This document shows, in pieces, positions 24,370-35,935 of a stretch of DNA of 64,000 nt (positions within the stretch are counted from its first letter, which is position 1; every line of letters begins with the position of its first letter). The notes under the pieces are model-generated. The model was not told the origin of the DNA, searched no databases, and saw nothing but the letters and a program-made list of their open reading frames with translations. A program made the position numbers and the translations under genes. Source of the DNA: Nectonema munidae (taxonomy: Eukaryota > Nematomorpha > Nectonematoida > Nectonematidae); contig JAUIRK010000109.1 in NCBI GenBank assembly GCA_030549495.1, forward strand, positions 203,501-267,500. Direction: 5' to 3'.

Positions 24370-24905
24370 AACTTTTAAATTTTGTAGGCTCCGCCAATTT
24401 TGTAAAAACAAGGAACCGCTTTATTCGTTATATTATAATTTTAACTAACGCCGTAAATGCCATAGCCAATAAAATTAAAAAGTTTCAATTTTGTAAATAT
24501 ACTTTAAAAATGACATTATCTTACCGTAGCCATTAACCTCAAAAATCTCTTCTTCATTTTGCAAATATTTCAATTATAAAATTAAAATCTTTTATTTTTA
24601 AATATATTATAAAAATACAATGTTTAATCCTAACCATAAATTAAAAAAACTCTTATTTGTAAGCGAGTTAGATTAGTAAATATACTATGATTCTTTTTTA
24701 ACTCTCAAAAACTTCATTATAGTACCACTATTAAATAGAGATCATTAAAAATTGGTTCTCTATCCCCTTTCAAGAACACAATAATTTTTACCAAATTGTC
24801 TTCCTATATTTTTTTGACTTTTTAAAGAATATTTTCGGATTCTTTGATAAATGTGTTATTTAAAATAGTGTAAATAGCAAAAATATAGGTAATAACGTTT
24901 GTAAA
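24370..24905 (+). repeat. Dispersed repeat R2, copy 2
   Basis: Same orientation as copy 1 at 14820-15260. It has about 110 extra bases (about 24545-24650, between the TTACC block and the CCTAACCATAA block) that include a second AT-rich segment. No coding sequence. The remaining bases from 23825 to 25750 hold only AT-rich DNA and a short GA repeat near 25520. Confidence 0.65.
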
Positions 24906-25756
24906 TTTATTGATATAACATTCAAAACAGAAAGTCGCTCAATTAACTTAATATCAGTACTATAAATATGCAAAAGTACGTTCCGGCAACCATAACCTTG
25001 TGGCCCACATCTTTGCCATCATTTACTTAATTACAGGATAGTTGACTATATTTCGTGTTTCTAAGATTATATGTACAAATTGAACATTATTTAATTTTTA
25101 AAAAAATTTCAAAAATTTATAGTTTTTAATTTATTTTTATTGATAATTTTTTAAGAAAAAGTTAAAGATATCAAAAAAGTCAATAAAGACCAAAGAAGAT
25201 AGTCATTTCAAAAGTTTTTGCTTTAAAGAAACTGTCCGAAAAATAGTAAAATATTTACACTTTATGATATAAACTAATTTTCTTCTATATGGTTTCATGA
25301 AACCATATAATTTAGGGGCTTTTTACGTTTAATAATATTATATACTTCTATCGATAATATTTTAAGTATCCTATACTAATTTTTAAAATGGCTTATAATA
25401 AATGAGATGAATAAAAATAACTTGATATATTACAAGAAAATTTAGTAAGCAATTTTAATACACCAAAAGAAAAAGTTAATTATTTTGGAAAACAAGAAAG
25501 AAATGTAATGAATGTTAAAGAGAGAGAGAGAGATCGGAAAAATTTATTTATCATAAAGAAATGGAAAGGCAACGTTTCTCACACAAGGAGACAAAATATA
25601 ATTTAATATATTCATTTTAAGTAACAAAGCGTATTACCCATTCATATGTGATAAAACAAAATTTTCAAAAAAAGAAGATTATATTATGCGTCTCAAAAGG
25701 CTTTAAAGCCACTGATATGAAAACTGAAAGTTTGTTTTGCGTAAAAAAAAATTAAT

Positions 25757-27120
25757 TCAAAATTGTATTTTTTCCAAAATTTGAATGAAAAAGTTCCATG
25801 CATTTTTTATGTAAACGTTTTTTACATTTGCTACATTCTTTTTTTGTGTTTCTCTGTCAAAAACGCTTCTGCCTTGTTTTGTGGCACTTGATAAATAATT
25901 CCCGCCTTTTTTTCTAAATTGATTTGGAACTGATTTTGTTGGACCGCCCTTATGGTTTCCTTTCTCTCTCGACAATAATAAATTTGTTACAATTTCGTGC
26001 TTAAAGTCAAAATGAGTAAGTTTATTATACCCATTTGCGCAGCCATGTCACCTCCAACTTGCAACAAGTGCTCAATTCAATGCCATTTTTGTCACCTAAA
26101 ACCGGTGTGTATGAAGATAAAAGTCTATCCATTAGATCAACGCGTCCGATGTATTTGTTATAGCTTTTAACAAGGTTGGGTTGAACTATTTTTTTTATCT
26201 GCAATCCATCTTTGGATTTTCAACAAAGGATAAACTTTCAAAATTTGAAGTGATAGCCACTATTGAGTTATCCTTCTATATGCATATCAGAATTTCACCA
26301 TTGCACTAAAATCAAAACTTCCTTTTTTACATTTTTTCATGTCTTTTACTGATTTCAATCGGCATTTTTGAGTACGATTATCCCGCATGGTTCCAGTAGC
26401 GCTTATCTTCAAATTGGTTAAATATTTGAGAGTTTTCTCACAAGTGAAAAAATTATCAAAGTAGATTACGTGATTTTGTGGGTTGATTGGAATCGTGGCC
26501 AGATTTTTAACCACATTTATACCAAGGCTTTCTTTTCGCTTTTCTTCAGCTCCAGCATAAAATTGTAATTTAATAAATGGGTACTCATCTTTATTGCAAA
26601 GAGCCCTGCTTTTGTACCCTAAACTAATGGGTTTACCTTTTATGGACATCTTACCACTATGACGCCCATTACATTTGAAACATATTAAAACAAATATCCA
26701 TTGATGTAGACCCATATAAATCTTCATTAGGCAGTATCCACTAAAAATTATAATCGCAAAAAAAGGATACATCTCTTCTTTATCAGTTAGAAAACCTATT
26801 TCATTTCGTTGATGAGCATATTAAATAGTCAAATCTACTATTTGCCGAACACGTTCTTCAGTAATTGCGGAATTCTTGACATTTTTAAAATATCAAGTGT
26901 TTCTAAAGAAAGCAATTGTGGATGAGTATTAAATAGTAAATCAGGTGTATTATCAAGAAAAGAGATTTCAAAATTTTTATTACTTTTCCACCCCTCCTCC
27001 TCCCCCTCCCCACTTTTAACATTTTCAGCTTTTTCATCAATATTATCATCGTCAAAAAAAACTTCTACATCACCTGAAGTTTCTATTGGAACTTCTAATT
27101 CAAACAAATTTTTGTTTACA
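25757..27120 (-). mobile_element. piggyBac element 5, degenerate
   Basis: Minus-strand order: an acidic N-terminus (26838-27107, VEVFFDDDNIDEKAE); then 26287-26772 with IKGKPISLGYKSRAL, LQFYAGAEEKRKESLG, VIYFDNFFTCEK and ISATGTMRDNRTQKC, the piggyBac core with YFDNFFT holding the second catalytic Asp; then about 26000-26250 with a KWH/TCCKLEV-like segment in another frame; then a Cys-containing C-terminus (25757-25975). The NRT-KC motif and linker resemble the PGBD-like branch. There are several breaks, and the segment around the first Asp is altered. Confidence 0.8.
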
Positions 27121-27315
27121 TCTTCATCTATAACTTATCCATCTTTTGGAGGGAACAAACAAAAATAGGCATTATTATCACTTTGACTGGGAAACTGCAA
27201 AGGATCTTTTAGGAAAACAAAATGTTCTTGAGGCATAGTGTATGGAAAAATTAATCGTAAGATTGAATAACGTAGAATAAAAACTATGTGAGGAAAAAAA
27301 GAATTTATAGCACAG

Positions 27316-27600
27316 TTGTTAAGATGGGATATGAGTGGCAATTTATCAAAAACTGTTCAAATGCAATTCATCAAATATATAAATCAAATTGAACTTCAAA
27401 GAGAGTGGGAATTATTGATTCGCCAAGATACTATGTATTTATTTGTAAAAAATCTGAGGTTAAAAATAAATATCCTACAGTTTTTCAAATTGCATGAAAT
27501 TTTCAAAATTTCAGCTCATTTTAGTTCATATGAAAAAAGTTATGAGGCCTTAAAAATTTGTGGAGTGCACAGATCGGTCTATATATATACATGTCTTTAA
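27316..27600 (+). other. Unrecognised open stretch, probably not a gene
   Basis: A 94-codon open stretch with ATG, near a piggyBac 5' flank. No motif was recognised, no phase-compatible splice sites were found, and the composition is like the surrounding DNA. Confidence 0.2.
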
Positions 27601-27719
27601 GAATATATGGGAAATCATATAAAATAAAAGAAGGTATCACGTTAACTGATCATAATAATATGTATAACAAAGAAATGACATAACATTCAGGAGGCATCAT
27701 TGCGGCAAAAAGATCGAAA

Positions 27720-29795
27720 ATATTTTTTTGGTAAAATTGATTTAGATTTGTTCAATTTAGCCAACATGAAAAAGAAGTTAGTACACTTATAAAGATCATT
27801 TAAGTACAGAGAAAAGAGAATGGGCGCAAGAAGAGATCCCTGGGGAACTCCATCTTTTAAAGGAAGCAGAGTAGAACACCTTTTGTATCAACACACAAAT
27901 ATCTATCTCTTAAATAAGATCTGAAAAAATGACAAGTACTCGTATTAAATCCAAGAGATTTCAGTTTTTCTACTAAAATATAGTGAGAGGCCGTATCAAA
28001 AGCTCTATACAAGTCTAAAAATAATAACGAACATTTCTTCTTTTCTCTAGAATCTAAATAGTGGATCACTCTATGTATAACATAGCTATGAAAATTTTCA
28101 GACCTTATAATTTCACAATGGTTTACACCTATTCCTAAGCATCAACACAATCCCTAGGTTTCAAGTCTTCAATTGCTTTAATCATATTTTTGTAGCTACA
28201 TAACAGAGAAAAAATGATGTATTTACATACATCAAAAAATCTTTCAATTTAGAACTATTTTCATTAACATTCGAGTTCATAATAAAATGATATTTGAATT
28301 TATCACTATTGGAAAAGGAACAAAATTATTGTCAGCTCTCAGTCAGGTGACAGAATTTATTTTACGCCCTACAGAATCGCAGGACAGAAAAATAATCCTT
28401 TTTAATTTTGTGATTTTATACTTGATCAAATTGCGTAATGCTTTAAAATTATTTATTTTGATTATCAGATCAATAACTTCATCACTCATCCATCGATTCT
28501 TTTTTATCCACTTTTACAAAGCTTATACGCAATACGGGAGATGTTCATTAGAGTGACAAATCAAAACAGTGACATAATCTGTCACTCTTTAAATAGAGAT
28601 TAAAAGAGCGACAAATCAAAAGAGTTTTTTTGTAAGGATGGGTAGGTAAGTAAAACTTTTGAATTTTTGTATATTTTGTCACTCTTTTGACATGTCACTC
28701 TTTTGAATTTTTTATATTTTGTCATGTCACTCTTTTGAATTTTTTTATATTTTGTCACTCTTTTGAAAATAACCCACGCAATACTTATCTTAGAAGTGTT
28801 AACAAGATTTGAAATCTGCTTAAGACCAATTGCACAAGTCTATCAGAATAAACTGGTGAGATTCAGTTAAGGTATTCCAATCATTTGAAGGAACCTCATC
28901 TATGAACTTATTTTTATCAAAAGAGAACTTCTTGGAAAAATTAGGGGTAAAATTAGAAGATGTATCTGTAGAGAGAAAATTTGCAAAATGATCAGATAAA
29001 CATGACCAAAATACAAATGTTTTATAATTGTTTGTATAAAGTGATCTTGTAGGTATATTAATTGTGTGTTTGAAAGAATTTCAATTAAATTATAGAAATG
29101 AGAATTTATCTTATTATCTAAGTTCAGTAAATTAAAATTGAAATCACCAGCGAAGATGTTCAAACATTTTTTATCGGAAGAATCCAAAAGGTTTTCAAAA
29201 AAATTATGAATATTTTCAGTTTCCTTTGGTAACTCTATAAGAGTTGACGATTCTTAGCGACTTAGAATTATTCAGGTTTAAAGTTAACGATGCATATTCA
29301 AAAATGTCTCCAAAACAGTTATAACCTTGTAAAAGAAAACTATATCTTTTGTTTACATAAAAGGCTAGCCCTCCATGGGATATCCTACTTGGAAAATTAA
29401 AGAAATGGTAACCCTCAATTTGGAAGTAATTGCAATCCAAGTCCAACCAACTTTCCTGAAGACAGAACAGATATATAGGTTCCAATAATTTTGAATTGAT
29501 ACTACCAACAAAGATAGATAATTCATCAAATTTACTAAGCAAAGATTGGATTTAATACTAATAATATTAAACCTAAACAAATTGTCAGTTTATAAGTATT
29601 TTTTTGAGAACATCAATAACTGTAGCATCATTAATTTCCTTTTCAATTGCAATCGATATTTTTGGTTATTAGAGTTTTCGTTTGCTGAAATTAAAAGAGT
29701 TATCCTTGAGTAGAGTTTCAGCTTTATTTAAACTTGAGGTATCAGGAAAGCAAATTCTCATAAAAGTTTTAGAAGAATTACAAGATTAACCTTGA
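27720..29795 (-). mobile_element. LINE with endonuclease and partial reverse transcriptase (CR1/L2-like), broken
   Basis: The minus strand starts near 29790 with a short N-terminal piece. Then comes an AP-endonuclease-like domain (29216-29542: LFCLQESWLDLDCNYF, GGLAFYVNKRY; 28900-29187: NIFAGDFNFNLL). A linker follows (28290-28560: WMSDEVIDLI-like, IKYKITKLKR), then reverse transcriptase (27857-28069: LLFLDLYRAFDTASH, FRSYLRDR). A decayed PQGSLL-like block lies near 27840. The catalytic YADD block is lost or beyond 27720. A small MITE-like insert (28553-28778) interrupts it. Clade placement as CR1/L2-like is by general look only. Confidence 0.7.
28553..28778. repeat. Short AGAGTGACA repeat inside the LINE
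   Basis: Begins AGAGTGACAAATCAAAA and ends with three tandem units of about 30-45 bp carrying TTTTGTCACTCTTTTGAA. The first part is the inverse of the last units, giving a hairpin-like structure. It interrupts the minus-strand LINE between endonuclease and reverse transcriptase. Weaker GTGACA repeats occur near 12450 and 12800. Confidence 0.55.
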
Positions 29796-30222
29796 CATTT
29801 GAGAGCGTAATAATAAAAGACACCAATTATGATGTCATCAAACGTAGTTGCTTATATGTTAAATCTAAAACGGAAACTAGAAGTGAAGATTTTGCATTAA
29901 CTAAATCTTGTTTAAAATCCTTACCAGTGAATTACATACATGAAAACCAAAATTCAATTAAAGTTTGTCTTCCTAATGATAAAATTATGAATCAAACTCA
30001 GGAAATATTCAAACAAACTTGAATCAAGAGGCTAAATTTTTTTTACCCTGTTTGCATATGCATATCGATGAAGAAATCGTTAAATCTATATTTTTTAAAA
30101 ATCGTGAAATTACAAAGTTGCTAGAAAATGATGGTAAATTGAGTTTAATGTTTACTAAAAAATTAAAGGAAAAAAATGGCGATACTAGATTCTCTACAAA
30201 TATATATATAAATATTTCATAA
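29792..30222 (+). other. Unrecognised coding-like stretch
   Basis: Two adjoining open stretches in different frames (29792-30022 and 30019-30222) give about 140 residues of ordinary protein-like composition (SCLKSLPVNYIHENQ, LSLMFTKKLKEKNG). I recognise no family. It directly abuts the 5' side of the minus-strand LINE. It may be a transposon scrap; I saw no splice junction consistent with the BCOR-like gene. Confidence 0.3.
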
Positions 30223-30224
30223 CA

Positions 30225-30960
30225 TGTACGTGAACGCGGGTAGACAACCTGAGTGTCATCTCCAACCTGCATATTACGATGATTCATCTCCAACCTGTAT
30301 ACTACGATGGTTTCTATTCCATGTACTTCTGTTCATATTTTGCTAGATGTAAGATTTGATATGCCCATTCGGGGAGACGATGCTACATAAGTTATTACCT
30401 GTATACTACGATGGTTCATCTCCAACCTGTCAGTTCATATTTTGCTAGATGTAAGATTTGATATACCTCATTCTGGGAGACGATGTTACATAAGTTATTT
30501 TATTACCTATATTTTTGCAATTGTTTCAATCTTAACCAACCTGTCTGTAAAATAATCAAAATAAAATTTTGCTAGATTAAAGATTCGAAAAATATACTCT
30601 CAAAAATGGGAAAATATGACGACTTTCTGTTCAAATTTTGCTAGATGTAAGATTTTATATACCTCATACGATGTTAGCAAAGTTATTACATATATTTTTG
30701 CAATTTTTTCACGATATTAAATAATATATTTTATCAAATAATCAATATAAAATCCTGTAATCAAAGAATCAAAAAAAATCAAAAAATATTTATTCTTTTC
30801 AAATATATCGTTTGCTCTCGTTACTTTTAGTTTCCTATATGTATGATTTGATAAAAATGATTAGAGAGACTAAGTTTATCTTTCTATTCTACGCGAGCCA
30901 ACGTATATTTGAAAGGAATAAATATTTTTTGATTTTTTAAAGAATATCTATTTATATAAT
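30225..30960. repeat. Dispersed repeat R3, copy 1, with internal hairpin
   Basis: Starts at AACGCGGGTAGACAACCTGAG and contains two or three local repeats of CCAACCTGTATACTACGATGG and TTTTGCTAGATGTAAGATTTG. Its right end is a hairpin: ATATTTATTCTTTTCAAATAT (about 30787) is mirrored near 30905-30930. Copy 2 lies at 35575-35935. Non-coding. Confidence 0.6.
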
Positions 30961-31309
30961 TTTAAGAATTCTTTAGGGAGAAGAATAAATAAACCTATCA
31001 GGTTGAGAAGAGGGATCAAAAATGAAGGAACATTGGTTGATTTTATTACCAAAATTTATAAGCTTTAATTATAAGAAGAAGAAGAAATATAATTATTATA
31101 TACTTCCTAGCCCATTTTTCAATACAAGTCTTGTAACGCACATTTATGAGGGCAATAAAGAAAAACTTCATGAAAATTATACGTATGCTAACATAAATAT
31201 ATACAAAAGATCAGTAAAAAAAATCGGAATCCTTCTGATTATTTCTTGGGTCATTCTTGTTCAAACTCCTGGCTACTCACTCCATTGAGTTTTAAGCTGT
31301 GCCCTCGCC

Positions 31310-32110
31310 CTTCAGTTTTTATTAATTCGGTGTATACTTTTTTAAATATAAACTTATCTGATAACTTTTTAATTATAGCAAGGCTGATCCTTCTTTTAGA
31401 TCTACGCTACTGTTATCAGAGGTTTTATAGAGGTCTAGCAGGATTTAGCTAGGATTATATGACTATAAATGAACAGCTGGTAAAATATAGAGGAAGATCT
31501 CCTGTGAAGGCTTATGACACTTCAAAACCAACCCGATATGGAATGAAAGTGTATTACTGTGCAGATTCTAAGAACTTTTATTTCATTGCTAGTGACATTT
31601 ATGTTATATGTCAAAATGAACATTGTACAAAGATTAGTCAATGCCTCTAATATATCAAAAGGTTTCGGAATTCATGTAGATAAGTTCTTCATGTCACATA
31701 TGTGCTTGGGCAAAAGTCAAGCGTATACTGTCTGTGGGACATTAAGAGCAAATCGAAGATTTATTCGATATTTAGTACACCCCAATCACTCGAAAGTTGA
31801 GATTTGCAGAATATGAGAGGAGGTTTTTATATACTTAATATGTCTCATTGAGTATCTCCTAAAAAACTTCACACATGTTTTATGCTTTGTCCAGCCAACA
31901 CCTTTCAGTGATTGAAACAATTGTAGCAAAATGAAATCTCAAAGGTTAGATTAAATAAATATAGAGATGTGGTTGGCACTTTCAATAAAATGGCTAGAGA
32001 TTATAGCTGTTATAGAGGGTTTCTAGAAGATGACCGAAGATCATGGATATCGCGTCTAGTAAGTAATAGCTCTGTCATAATAAAATCAAACATTCCTAAC
32101 ATCTTTCATT
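31310..32110 (+). mobile_element. piggyBac element 6, degenerate
   Basis: The + strand encodes MTINEQLVKYRGRSP, KPTRYGMKVYYCAD (31459-31600, the first catalytic Asp region with Asn in the usual Asp position, TINEQ for TIDEQ), then VDKFFMSHMCLGKS and CGTLRANRRFI (31670-31780), then GTFNKMARDYSCYRG (about 31965-32025). LRANRR and the order of motifs are piggyBac hallmarks. Two or more frame changes and a substituted catalytic residue make it dead. It lies about 400 bp upstream of the BCOR-like exon at 32517. Confidence 0.75.
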
Positions 32111-32516
32111 AGATATATGGCTTTGCTTCTAACTGAGAAATGAATGCAACTTAGATGTGATAATGCTTCAAACCCGATTGCCACCAGATATGTGTTATCT
32201 TTTTATAGATTCAACAAATCATATGAATCAAGTTGTTTCTAAATAAATTATATATTAATTTGTACATGTCGTTAAAAAAAGACTAAAATGCTTTTTTTAT
32301 ATTAAAATTTAAACTCAAATATAAATTTGTGTAGTTTTTTACGTATTAGTTTCTATATAGGTCACATATTTATCTATTCGTCAAAAATGAATTCAAAAAC
32401 ATCGAATGACGTAAAGCTCGCATCTCGGTCCTGCGAAGGCTAGAGTAGTAGTTAGATTAGCGTTTACATATTTAAAAATATTACATTGAAAGTTTTAATT
32501 TTTTTTCTCTTTTTAG

Positions 32517-32547
32517 AAATCCAGCATTCATATTCCACCACATTCAG
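32517..32547 (+). CDS. BCOR-like gene, 31-bp micro-exon
   Basis: TTTTTAG/AAATCC acceptor (AG at 32515-32516) and CATTCAG/GTATTT donor (GT at 32548-32549). Read from phase 0 it gives KSSIHIPPHS plus one base, and the next exon continues in frame without a stop. The other phases give stops across the junction. The exon is too short for homology, so the call rests on splice borders and phase continuity with the exons that follow. Confidence 0.55.
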
Positions 32548-32609
32548 GTATTTCAAATATATTTAATCAAAAATTTTGGATTATTAATCTCTGTTGTCTA
32601 CGATTTCAG

Positions 32610-32717
32610 CGTTTAAAAATGAGAAAGTTCAGAGGAAAGAGAAGTTTTTGTTGTCCCCTTCGATTCTACCAAAGAAGCCTATTCCTTCTTCAGTTTTTTC
32701 TTTCACACAATATTCAG
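32610..32717 (+). CDS. BCOR-like gene, 108-bp linker exon
   Basis: Acceptor TTTCAG at 32604-32609, donor GTATAC at 32718. In the only phase that fits both neighbours it encodes FKNEKVQRKEKFLLSPSIL, then PKKPIPSSVFSFTQYS, a basic and Pro/Ser-rich linker. It enters and leaves in phase 1. Introns on both sides are only about 55-65 bp, which contrasts with the 10- to 31-kb introns elsewhere in the gene. Confidence 0.6.
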
Positions 32718-32770
32718 GTATACATCTTTTGATCTTGATTATTCAGTTCTCAATATACACTAACTTTTAG

Positions 32771-32880
32771 GCTCAGAAAATGAAGAGGAAGATCATTTGA
32801 TTTCATTTCGTTCTAAAATCTCTGACGATTTACCCCTTCCTCATGCAAATTCTAAAGAGGGCATTAAGCCTACCATTATG
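32771..32880 (+). CDS. BCOR-like gene, acidic linker exon
   Basis: Acceptor ACTTTTAG at 32763-32770, donor GTTAGC at 32881. It encodes GSENEEEDHLISFRSKI, then SDDLPLPHANSKEGIKPTIM, acidic then mixed. It enters in phase 1 and leaves in phase 0. The frame stays open through the donor to 33069, but that extension (KQRKQNSSS, then Cys/His-containing residues) would miss the ankyrin exon, so splicing at 32880 is preferred. Confidence 0.6.
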
Positions 32881-33082
32881 GTTAGCTGGCCATTCTGCCA
32901 CATGATTTTGCCCTTTTTTTCTCGGGCAAAGCAGAGAAAACAAAACTCATCCTCTTTAATCAAGAAAGCCTCTATCCAATGCATTAAGCAAAATATGTCT
33001 CACATACAGGCAAACAATTGCACGCATTTTACAGTATTTTCCATTTTTTGTAAACATTTTCGCGATTAATTTCTTTGTTAAG

Positions 33083-33229
33083 AATATGGTTCTAAAAGAA
33101 AAGTGCGATGTAGCTGTTCAAGCATTTGACTGGAGGTATATACTCGATATTCACCTTCACCTTAAGATTTCGCTCAAAAAATCTACCGGTGAAACTCGAC
33201 TCCATTCTGCTGCTAGGAAGAACTTGAAA
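33083..33229 (+). CDS. BCOR-like gene, exon with start of ankyrin repeat 1
   Basis: Acceptor TTGTTAAG at 33075-33082 and donor GTAAGT at 33230. It is exactly 49 codons, phase 0 to 0. The protein ends STGETRLHSAARKNLK, which matches the opening of the first BCOR ankyrin repeat (GGETLLQRAAR-G in human, from memory). It continues without a gap into ELAQHVIYAKEV of the exon at 43163, 10 kb away. The upstream part (KEKCDVAVQAFDWRYIL) is the pre-ankyrin helix region. The BCOR ankyrin array is a protein-interaction module near the C-terminus. Confidence 0.8.
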
Positions 33230-34049
33230 GTAAGTTTAAAATGAACTTTCATTGCACTGCATGTAAATTGAATCCATGCTTATTTCCATTATCATGATAT
33301 CTGAAACCATCACGACATGCCTAATGGTCTATTTCTTTTTCGCCCCATACACTGTGCATCTCATATCATTTTTATGATCTTGTATTTTTTCATTTCTTTC
33401 GTATAAATATCTTGGCAAACACTTTTTATCAGTATTTTTTCTTAGATTAGAGTTAGTAGACTATGCTTGATGATATATAAAACTAAAAACATCAAAAATC
33501 GTTGAGTTAAAGGATTCGGATATATTAGATTAGATAGCACTTATTTTCTTTTTCAATAGTTGCAAGTGGATTCCCTGTTTCGTTGGTAGAGGTTTGGAGC
33601 ATCGGAGGGGTTGAAATTTGGAATATAACTTCCCCGCTTCACGATGCACGCCACGCCGAACTTAGTAAAAGGTGTATGGAGATTGAAGCCGTAATGATCA
33701 TTTAGCCCTTGTGAATCATTGAAAGTATATAGATAAATTAGAAATTATGGAGCTTTTACCAATTACGCGCTTCAAATTAAAATTTAAAACTTTTTAATCG
33801 ATAATGCTATAAAAAGTGTATAACTGTTTATCCATAGTGTTCTACGAAATGCCCATAGCAAGTTAATTTTAAAAGGCATTTTTATCGATATAGATATGTT
33901 CTTCAATATCCTCTTTTAAAGTTATTTAATGAAATCATTTTTTATCGGTAAAATTATAAATTGTGTATAGTATATGTATTTAGTTAGCATTCTTCCAAAT
34001 CCCTCCTTAGGATTTATTTTTGAAATAGGTTTTTATATAATGGTATAAA

Positions 34050-35440
34050 TATATCAGGGACACACATCCGGGGAGCGGGCCTTGTGATTTCAAGGGGGAG
34101 AAAAAGCAATCTTTGCAACACCATCGCAGACTTTCCGATTTCAATCGGAAAGTTATTATAGGACATTTCACAAAAAAACATGTTTGAACTTCCTCAATAA
34201 TCAAATTAATAAACTGTTCTTGAATTAAAAAGTCTTCTTGAGCCAGATTACTAATCGAGATTATAAACGGGTTTTCGATAAATTGATAGTATTTTTCAAA
34301 TTTTTATACATTAGGAAAATAAAGAAAAATTTCTTGGCTAAGATATGCTACAAGGTGTTTTATATCGTTCAGCACATCTTTATTGATGAAAATAAGATTT
34401 TCATCAACAAATATGTTCAATTGAGCAAATTTTTTTCTCAAGAATGCTATAATTCGAACTTCATTTCAAAAACTTTCATTTTTTTTATTACAATCGTGTA
34501 CTCTGATCTCTTTATCTTGCAGCGCAAGGTTAAAGGGAATTCACAAATTCAAATATGTTCACTAAAAATAATACGAATATACGAAAATGGACATCAGAAA
34601 ATTTTACATTCATGTCTAGTTTGCTTTGCTGGATTTCTTTCCATAGTATCGTTTCGATATTTTTCTATTCCATCTCACGTTTGAGTGCAACAAGAGTTTT
34701 TCAAATTCGGAATTATTTTCTTTGCATAACTCTGAAAACAAACAAGAGTTGCATTTGCTTTTACTAAATACGCTGTTTTAATGACTTTATTGAGAACATT
34801 TTTCAACCCATTAGCTATTCTTTTGATTATGAATATTTGGCGATGAATAACGCACTTGGTACCAATTACATCTGGAGATTTTGGCTTAACAAGAAATTGC
34901 TAAAGCACGGTCAGTAAACATTCCAAGTGGCTGTTCTGTCTTAATAACATGTACTGAAAAAAATTGCCCACCTTGTAAAATGTTTCTCTTTCAGTGGTTC
35001 TACTGCTAAGGGTTTTGCAAAACAAAGAATTTTTTACCGTGTGCTTGTTATATACATATTGTAAGTAAACGAAATGCTGAGCTAAGTTTGCAGCATCCAT
35101 TCTTTTATCGAGCTTAATTGCAAAAAAATTGAAAATCGTATTCCAAATCATTAAAACGACTTCTGATATCATGTCATCCAACATCTCCCCTATTAACCTT
35201 CTAACGGTATCATTTGACAGGAATTTATGCTTTAACTTTAAAAGTTCGGAACTTCTTTGTACATTCAACATGATATTTTGGCAACACTTGTTTTTTTGAA
35301 AGTTTATAGAAGCTCTTCCATCCTCACTTAATATTTTGCCAAAACATTGCTATGTTATCAAACCTAGATTTGTGCATAGGCTTTAAAATACTTTGATTTC
35401 GAAGAAATGTTAACCTTGACTTGTTGATATTAGACCGATC
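34050..35440 (-). mobile_element. hAT (ZBED5/FAM200-like) transposase fragment
   Basis: Minus strand 34900-35271 encodes HKFLSNDTVRRLIGEML, IFNFFAIKLDKRMDAA, FVYLQYVYNK and TLSSRTTERETFYKV, the classic SNDTV-R-I, LDES-DV and T-G-IF segments of ZBED5/FAM200-type hAT transposases, here with LDKRMD for LDESTD. Weaker matches in shifting frames reach about 34200 (SEFEKLLLHSNVRW). A CAGGGACACACATCC end at 34054 resembles the GCGCACATCC family, but no opposite end was found. Many stops are present; the C-terminal dimerisation block is missing. Confidence 0.7.
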
Positions 35441-35574
35441 CTAAAATAAATAGAATTTTTTGTAACATTTATTTAAATTAACAGATATGTAGAACACAAA
35501 TATATAATTTATTTTATATTATTATATCCAAATTTTGGGGAACTCTTCTTTATTATCTAATGAAATATTCTCAT

Positions 35575-35935
35575 AATCTGTGCGGTTCAACGCGGGCAGT
35601 CAACTTGAGTGTCATTTCCAACCTGTATACTACGATGGTTTCTATTCCATGTACAAATGACTAGAGAGACAATGTTCAACTTTCTATTCATATTTTGCTA
35701 GATATAAGATTTTATATACCTCATGCGATGTTACAAAAGTTATTGCCTATATTTTTGTAATTTGCACTATATTAAATATTATTTGTCCAAATAATCAAAG
35801 AATCGAAAATTATTCTTTAAAAAATCAAAAAATATTTATTCTTTTTAAATATATCGTTGGCTCCAGTTACTTTTAGAATTGAAAGATATACCTTGTCTCC
35901 CTAATAATTTTTATCAAAGTTTATGCTTAGATGCA
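35575..35935. repeat. Dispersed repeat R3, copy 2
   Basis: Starts AACGCGGGCAGTCAACTTGAG and shares CCAACCTGTATACTACGATGG, TTCCATGTAC, ATTTTGCTAGATATAAGATTT and the ATATTTATTCTTTTTAAATAT right part with copy 1 at 30225. It lacks the local duplications of copy 1. The rest of 35440-36690 holds nothing recognisable. Confidence 0.6.

Noticed and set aside
32797-33069. Open frame extending the acidic exon past 32880
   Set aside because: It runs into intron and loses the phase needed for the ankyrin exon; the GTTAGC donor at 32881 restores it.
34238-34767. Phe-rich plus-strand ORFs
   Set aside because: Antisense of the decayed FAM200-like hAT transposase.
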